A stretch of 64,000 bases of DNA, from assembly GCA_015709205.1 (NCBI GenBank), contig JACCQO010000003.1, forward strand, positions 124,001-188,000. The letters are read 5' to 3'. Made by a program: the position numbers and the translations under genes. Numbering within the stretch: the first letter of the stretch is position 1; every line of letters starts with the position of its first letter. The notes beneath the pieces were generated by a model. That model had not been told where the DNA came from. It saw only the letters and a list, made by a program, of their open reading frames with translations, and made no database searches. Below, in pieces: positions 59,256 to 64,000 of this stretch. The stretch is from Desulfovibrionaceae bacterium (GTDB taxonomy: Bacteria > Desulfobacterota > Desulfovibrionia > Desulfovibrionales > Desulfovibrionaceae).

Positions 59256-61097
59256 TCAGGCGGTCCCTTCCGCGGCCCCGTCGTCGTCTCGGCCTCCATC
59301 CCGGCCGTTTCCGACCCCGCCGTCGCCCTCGGCCTTGAGTTCTTCGATGAGCCCGGACAGCGCCCCGGCCTGCTGGGCCAGCTCGCGCAGCGCCTCGGCC
59401 GACTCGGCGACCCCGCGCGCCGTGTCCATGGTGATCCGGCTGATCTCCTCGATGGCGCGGTTGATCTCCTCGCTGGTGGCCGACTGCTCCTCGGCCGCCG
59501 TGGCGATGGACTGGATCTGCGAGGCCGAGTTCTCCACGCTGGAGACGATCTCCTTGAGCACCTCGCCGGATTCGGTGGCCAGGTCCACGGCCTTGCCCAT
59601 GTCCTCCACCGAGGCTTTCATGGACTTGATGTTGTTCTGCGCCGCGTGCTGAATGGCCTGGATGGAATCGCCGACCTCCTTGGTGGCGGCCATGGTCTTC
59701 TCCGCCAGCTTGCGGACCTCGTCCGCGACCACGGCGAAGCCGCGCCCGGCCTCGCCCGCGCGCGCCGCCTCGATGGCCGCGTTGAGCGCCAGCAGGTTGG
59801 TCTGGTCCGCGATGTCGTTGATCACGTTCATCACCGAGCCGATGGCCTGGGCCTGCTCGCCCAGCAGGGTCATGTTCTTGCTCAGTTCCTCGGCCTGGCG
59901 CTGCGTGGCGAGCATGGCCTCGATGGACCGCTCGACCACATCGGCGCCGCGCACGGCCTTTTCCTTGGCGTCCTCGCCCACGCTGGCCGCCTCGCTGGAA
60001 TTGCGCGCCACCTCGAGCACCGTGGCGTTCATCTCCTCCATGGCCGTGGCCGTGGAGGCGATGCGCTCGCTCTGGACCTCGGAACCCTGGCGGATCTCCT
60101 CGGACTGGTTGGATATCTCCTCCGACGCCGCGCTCACGCGCTCCACGATGGCCTCCAGCCGCACCGCGGCCTGGAACATGCCCTCGCTCCTGGCCCGCTG
60201 CGCCTGGCGCGTGGCCGCCTCGGCCTTGCGCGTGGCCTTCTGGGCCTCCTGCGCCTTGTGCTCGGCCTCGATCGTCTTGTTCTTGACCTCGGCCAGGTTG
60301 GCGGCAAGGCTGTCGGCCATCTCTGAGAAGGACGCCGCGAGTTGCCCCACCTCGTCGCGCTGGGCCACGTCGAGCGTGTGGCCGAACTCGCCGGCCGCCA
60401 CGTGGCGGGTGAAGACGAGCATCTTGGCCAGCGGCCCGGTGAGGCTGCGGGCCACCAGCACGGTGAAGAGCGCGCCGATGCAGGCGCTGACCAGGCTGAG
60501 GACGACGATGTTCAGGGTCAGGCTCCTGAACTGCTCTCCGGCGCTGGCCTGGGCCGCCTTGCCCTGGTCCACGACCAGTTCGGTGAGCTGGTCGATGTTG
60601 CCGCGCATGGTCTCGAAGAGCGCCTTGCCCTTGCCCAGGGACAACTCCCGGGCCTTGGCCAGGTCATCCTCCGAACCGGCCTTGGTCAGGGCGAGCACCT
60701 GGCGGGAGACCTCCTCCCAGTCCTTGCGGTCCCGGAAAAAGCCGTCCACCAGCTTGTTCTGCCCGTCGCCGAGCGCGCTCTCCCGGAACTTGCCCACGCG
60801 CGCGTCGGCCTGGCCGAGGTTGTCCTCGTAGTCCTTGAGCTGCTGGCCGTAGGCCTTGCTCCCCGGCGGCACGAGCATCATGGAGCGCTCGGCGATGAGC
60901 ATCTGGTGCAGGTCGCGGTCGGCCTGCAGGAGAAGTTCTATCCCCCTGAAGTCCCTGTTGAAAACGCCATCCAACTCACGTTGGATGCTGCGCGAGCTCG
61001 AATACCCCAACCAGCCCATCAGGGCGAGCAAACAGATGTTCAGGGCCAACACCAGGAACATCTTCCTGCCGGTCCTCATGTTGCGCAATAGACCCAT
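59256..61097 (-). CDS. Methyl-accepting chemotaxis protein, four-helix sensor
   Basis: 613 residues from ATG 61097 (GGAGG upstream). TM1 near residues 14-32 ([20 protein letters not shown]), a periplasmic four-helix-bundle sensor with [22 protein letters not shown]2 ([20 protein letters not shown]), a HAMP domain, then a long signalling coiled coil with hairpin tip [20 protein letters not shown]. The segment from [10 protein letters not shown] to LKAEGDGG is identical in protein to that of the next receptor. The acidic tail ends in GTA, not in a CheR-binding pentapeptide. Confidence 0.93.
   Translation of the reverse strand: MGLLRNMRTGRKMFLVLALNICLLALMGWLGYSSSRSIQRELDGVFNRDFRGIELLLQADRDLHQMLIAERSMMLVPPGSKAYGQQLKDYEDNLGQADARVGKFRESALGDGQNKLVDGFFRDRKDWEEVSRQVLALTKAGSEDDLAKARELSLGKGKALFETMRGNIDQLTELVVDQGKAAQASAGEQFRSLTLNIVVLSLVSACIGALFTVLVARSLTGPLAKMLVFTRHVAAGEFGHTLDVAQRDEVGQLAASFSEMADSLAANLAEVKNKTIEAEHKAQEAQKATRKAEAATRQAQRARSEGMFQAAVRLEAIVERVSAASEEISNQSEEIRQGSEVQSERIASTATAMEEMNATVLEVARNSSEAASVGEDAKEKAVRGADVVERSIEAMLATQRQAEELSKNMTLLGEQAQAIGSVMNVINDIADQTNLLALNAAIEAARAGEAGRGFAVVADEVRKLAEKTMAATKEVGDSIQAIQHAAQNNIKSMKASVEDMGKAVDLATESGEVLKEIVSSVENSASQIQSIATAAEEQSATSEEINRAIEEISRITMDTARGVAESAEALRELAQQAGALSGLIEELKAEGDGGVGNGRDGGRDDDGAAEGTA
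59346..60270. repeat. Near-identical 925-bp signalling-domain repeat, copy 1
   Basis: Matches 61498-62422 at a constant offset of 2152 bases. The encoded proteins are identical over this interval. It starts at the codons after LIEELKAEG and ends where the HAMP-proximal helices diverge. Confidence 0.85.
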
Positions 61098-61380
61098 GGT
61101 ACAACCTCCAACGACTTCCTCGTTTGTCTCGCGCCCGGCCCCCACCGCACGCTGGGATGCGGGAAACTACCAACTATCGCGCCTGCCCCGCCACAAACGC
61201 GAAATTTGCCACTCGACAGCCAAGGGGGCCGCCGCCCCCCAGCAGGCAGCGGTCCTCATGGGGCGGCTCCCGCTCCCTCCGCGGGCCCCCCCCTGGCACG
61301 TCTTGTCATAGCACAAAAGAAAGCCGGCGCTTCCGGCACGGCCGAACCGCACAACGAAAGCCTCCGGGAAAAGACCGTGG
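61098..61380. other. Intergenic stretch between the two chemoreceptor genes
   Basis: Carries the leader of the four-helix receptor gene (GGAGG at about 61103) and presumably its promoter. No clear -35/-10 pair and no gene are seen. Confidence 0.35.
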
Positions 61381-61411
61381 GCCAGGGCCCGCGCGGAGCG
61401 CGGGCCCTGGC
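61381..61411 (-). terminator. Hairpin after the Cache chemoreceptor gene
   Basis: 61381-61393 pairs with 61399-61411 (13-bp GC-rich stem, 5-base loop CGGAG), 9 bases beyond the stop at 61420. The loop and stem resemble the hairpin at 10290-10325, another stop-proximal structure without a T-run. Confidence 0.6.
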
Positions 61412-61419
61412 TGCACGGG

Positions 61420-63285
61420 CTAGCCTTCGCCCTCTGCGTCCTCGTCCCCGGCGCGGTCGTTTCCGTTCCCGCCGTCGCCCTCGGCCTTGAGTTCCGCGAT
61501 GAGCCCGGACAGCGCCCCGGCCTGCTGGGCCAGCTCGCGCAGCGCCTCGGCCGACTCGGCGACCCCGCGCGCCGTGTCCATGGTGATCCGGCTGATCTCC
61601 TCGATGGCGCGGTTGATCTCCTCGCTGGTGGCCGACTGCTCCTCGGCCGCCGTGGCGATGGACTGGATCTGCGAGGCCGAGTTCTCCACGCTGGAGACGA
61701 TCTCCTTGAGCACCTCGCCGGATTCGGTGGCCAGGTCCACGGCCTTGCCCATGTCCTCCACCGAGGCTTTCATGGACTTGATGTTGTTCTGCGCCGCGTG
61801 CTGAATGGCCTGGATGGAATCGCCGACCTCCTTGGTGGCGGCCATGGTCTTCTCCGCCAGCTTGCGGACCTCGTCCGCGACCACGGCGAAGCCGCGCCCG
61901 GCCTCGCCCGCGCGCGCCGCCTCGATGGCCGCGTTGAGCGCCAGCAGGTTGGTCTGGTCCGCGATGTCGTTGATCACGTTCATCACCGAGCCGATGGCCT
62001 GGGCCTGCTCGCCCAGCAGGGTCATGTTCTTGCTCAGTTCCTCGGCCTGGCGCTGCGTGGCGAGCATGGCCTCGATGGACCGCTCGACCACATCGGCGCC
62101 GCGCACGGCCTTTTCCTTGGCGTCCTCGCCCACGCTGGCCGCCTCGCTGGAATTGCGCGCCACCTCGAGCACCGTGGCGTTCATCTCCTCCATGGCCGTG
62201 GCCGTGGAGGCGATGCGCTCGCTCTGGACCTCGGAACCCTGGCGGATCTCCTCGGACTGGTTGGATATCTCCTCCGACGCCGCGCTCACGCGCTCCACGA
62301 TGGCCTCCAGCCGCACCGCGGCCTGGAACATGCCCTCGCTCCTGGCCCGCTGCGCCTGGCGCGTGGCCGCCTCGGCCTTGCGCGTGGCCTTCTGGGCCTC
62401 CTGCGCCTTGTGCTCGGCCTCGCGCGTCTTCTCGGTGATCTCGGCGATGTTCTTCTTCAGCGTATCGGCCATCACGTTCAGCGCGCCTTCCAGTTGGGCG
62501 GCCTCGTCCGCGCCCTTCTGCTCCAGCGTCACGGTCAGGTCGCCCTCGGAAATGCGGCCCGCCGCGGCCGTGGCCGCGCGGATGGGCAGCACGATGGAGC
62601 GCACGATGGCCAGGCTCGCGGGCAACACGACAAGCAGGAACAGGCCGCCGATGATCGAGAGGATCAGGGTCGTGGACTCCTGGACGAGGTCGTCGAGTTC
62701 CTTGCTCACCGCGTCCTGGCGCGCCTTGATGTTGTCGATGTACACGCCGGAACCGAGCCAGTAGTCCGTACCGGGGATCATGACCGCGTAGCTGATCTTG
62801 GGCTGCTCGCCGCTGCCGGGCTTGGGCCAGACGTACTGCACGTAGCCGCCGCCGTCCTGGGCAGCCTTGAACAGAGAACTGCTTACCTCCACGCCGTTCT
62901 TGTCCTTGACGTTGCCCCCGTCCTTGCCGACCATGTCGGGCCTGGGCGGCATGGCCACGTAGACGTTGCCCTTCAGGGCGAACACGTAGCCGGACTTGTC
63001 TTCCTCGTAGAAAAACGTGTTCAAAGCCGTGCGGATGTGCTCCTCGCGCGCGGCGGCGTCGGGTATGCTGGCGAGTTGCTCGCTCAAGGTCTGGGCCAAA
63101 CCGCTCACCACCACCTTCAGCTTGTCCTTCTGCCCACTGAGCATCACGTCGCCGAGGCTTTGCAGGGCAACGCTTTCCGTCTTCTTGGCATTATTCAAAA
63201 AGCCGAAGACCACCCCCGCGATGAACAGCACCATGATGGCGATAAGCGCGTAAATGCGCTTTCCCGTTGAAACGTGCCTGAGCAT
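61420..63285 (-). CDS. Methyl-accepting chemotaxis protein with Cache sensor
   Basis: 621 residues from ATG 63285 (GGAGAAG upstream). TM1 ([20 protein letters not shown]), then a single Cache_2-type periplasmic sensor: [40 protein letters not shown] and [20 protein letters not shown] with [12 protein letters not shown]2 ([20 protein letters not shown]), a HAMP domain and the shared signalling domain follow. Cache_2 receptors often sense small carboxylates. The sensor differs completely from the upstream copy while the signalling half is the same. Confidence 0.94.
   Translation of the reverse strand: MLRHVSTGKRIYALIAIMVLFIAGVVFGFLNNAKKTESVALQSLGDVMLSGQKDKLKVVVSGLAQTLSEQLASIPDAAAREEHIRTALNTFFYEEDKSGYVFALKGNVYVAMPPRPDMVGKDGGNVKDKNGVEVSSSLFKAAQDGGGYVQYVWPKPGSGEQPKISYAVMIPGTDYWLGSGVYIDNIKARQDAVSKELDDLVQESTTLILSIIGGLFLLVVLPASLAIVRSIVLPIRAATAAAGRISEGDLTVTLEQKGADEAAQLEGALNVMADTLKKNIAEITEKTREAEHKAQEAQKATRKAEAATRQAQRARSEGMFQAAVRLEAIVERVSAASEEISNQSEEIRQGSEVQSERIASTATAMEEMNATVLEVARNSSEAASVGEDAKEKAVRGADVVERSIEAMLATQRQAEELSKNMTLLGEQAQAIGSVMNVINDIADQTNLLALNAAIEAARAGEAGRGFAVVADEVRKLAEKTMAATKEVGDSIQAIQHAAQNNIKSMKASVEDMGKAVDLATESGEVLKEIVSSVENSASQIQSIATAAEEQSATSEEINRAIEEISRITMDTARGVAESAEALRELAQQAGALSGLIAELKAEGDGGNGNDRAGDEDAEGEG
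61498..62422. repeat. Near-identical 925-bp signalling-domain repeat, copy 2
   Basis: Partner of 59346-60270. The one visible difference at the boundary is LIAELKAEG here against LIEELKAEG in copy 1. Confidence 0.85.
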
Positions 63286-63697
63286 CTCTTCTCCGTTTGG
63301 TTAGACAGTTGCGTGCCCGCGCGCGGCTCCCACAGCGCGCAGGATACGTATCCATAATGTACCTCGAACAATAGAAAACGCAGTGATTTTTTTGAATCCC
63401 GCCCGGGCAAGGCCCCCCCGGCCCTGGACAGGAAAACGCATAATACTGGAATATAACCACAAGCAGCAGAAAATGTAAACCATTGAACGCATTTTCCGGC
63501 CCCTTTTGCCCGCCGGCTCGAATAGGCTGTAGCGAGGCCCTCCCGAATCGGGCTTTCCCGGCGGGGCAGGATGGGCGTGGCGGGAAGGAAGGGGCTGGCT
63601 GAAAGAGGCTGGCGGAAGCGGGGGGAACGGCACGACGGGAAGGATAGGCAGAGGCGACAGAAGGCCTTCAGAGGCGGACCTGCCCCCATCAACGAAA
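63286..63697. promoter_or_regulatory. Upstream region of the Cache chemoreceptor gene
   Basis: About 410 bases. A moderately AT-rich patch (63350-63490) probably holds the promoter; a clear -35/-10 pair is not evident. No gene is seen. Confidence 0.35.
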
Positions 63698-63725
63698 AAG
63701 GCTCCGGTCTTTCAACCGGAGCCTT
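63698..63725 (-). terminator. Terminator of tRNA-Leu
   Basis: 63698-63708 pairs perfectly with 63715-63725 (11 bp, 6-base loop). On the minus strand it is followed by TTTTTCG. It lies 9 bases after the tRNA 3' end. Confidence 0.85.
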
Positions 63726-63734
63726 GATCTCGCG

Positions 63735-63821
63735 TGGTGCCGAAGGGGAGAGTCGAACTCCCACGACCGAACGGTCACTAGACCCTGAACCTAGCGTGTC
63801 TACCAATTCCACCACTTCGGC
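63735..63821 (-). tRNA. tRNA-Leu (CAG)
   Basis: 87 bases with encoded CCA. Acceptor GCCGAAG/CTTCGGC, anticodon loop TTCAGGG (CAG), a long class II variable arm (TGACCGTTCGGTC) and T-loop TTCGACT. All arms pair. Confidence 0.95.
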
Positions 63822-64000
63822 ACTTGTCGTTCAGGGAGAAAAGGCTCTAACCGGATTTCCGGGTCCATGCAAGCATTTTTTTCCCAGGACGCGAAATTTT
63901 CGCCCGCCCCTCTCCCGGAATCCCCCCCGCACCAGACCTTGCCGGTCGCGGCCGATTGAGGTAACTCTTGTCCCCTTGTGCGCAACCGGCTCCGGCCATT
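63822..64000. other. Right edge, no feature
   Basis: Upstream flank of tRNA-Leu. No gene start or clear promoter is visible before the window ends. Confidence 0.3.

Noticed and set aside
57114..63270. Long plus-strand frames opposite pfkA and both chemoreceptors
   Set aside because: Antisense shadows of GC-rich genes; repeats in them only mirror the duplicated signalling segment.

Overview
The window is about 64 kb of a very GC-rich bacterial chromosome carrying a 39-kb mosaic island. The core genes suggest an anaerobic deltaproteobacterium of the Desulfovibrio type: a LutA-like Fe-S protein, a fused indolepyruvate:ferredoxin oxidoreductase beside an ADP-forming acyl-CoA synthetase, two chemoreceptors and FecR/RTX surface proteins. 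This assignment is inferred from gene content and codon use only.

Left chromosomal part (1-15307). A LutA-like protein and a YkvI-like membrane protein (minus strand) diverge from a FadR-type GntR regulator. Next come a small membrane protein, an ADP-forming acyl-CoA synthetase and a fused IorA-IorB with its own promoter; together they can turn aryl-pyruvates into acids with ATP formation. An envelope cluster follows: FecR protein, OmpA-like lipoprotein, small Tat-type exported protein, one-TM protein and TPR/CsgG-like lipoprotein. An intact IS3-family (IS2-group) insertion sequence with a 5-bp target duplication lies just before the island.

Island (15308-54380). A 63-bp direct repeat bounds it. 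The right copy is the 3' part of a complete tRNA-Phe gene and the left copy is a tRNA-Phe fragment. A tyrosine recombinase lies next to the left repeat, and a 23-bp arm-type repeat lies inside each end. From left to right the island carries: (a) toxin-antitoxin genes, namely brnT-brnA-xre-brnA', a ParE-like toxin, and an XRE antitoxin with a frame-broken RelE-like toxin, plus a PD-(D/E)XK protein; (b) a seven-gene minus-strand module, of which the core is an ERF annealase, a Cas4/RecB-like nuclease, a MoxR/CobS ATPase, a DUF3150 protein, a CobT-like vWA protein and a zinc-ribbon/glycine-zipper protein; (c) a lower-GC ABC import operon whose ATPase is fused to a SAM methyltransferase, ended by an IS5-family element; (d) a defence block hsdM-hsdS-gajA-gajB-hsdR, in which a Gabija pair sits inside a type I restriction operon and hsdM has an in-frame stop codon; (e) a Gp2/YfjJ-type replication-like protein, a Fic protein, an AAA helicase and an AlpA-like excisionase; (f) a broken IS3 copy and an AT-rich orphan gene next to the right attachment site.

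Right chromosomal part (54381-64000). tRNA-Phe, a FecR-RTX secreted protein, a PilZ protein, 6-phosphofructokinase, a secreted MsrA, two chemoreceptors sharing a roughly 925-bp near-identical signalling segment, and tRNA-Leu(CAG).

Best candidates for undescribed biology are the ABC ATPase-methyltransferase fusion operon, the MoxR/vWA/DUF3150 module coupled to an annealase and a nuclease, and the Gabija pair translationally coupled to hsdS.
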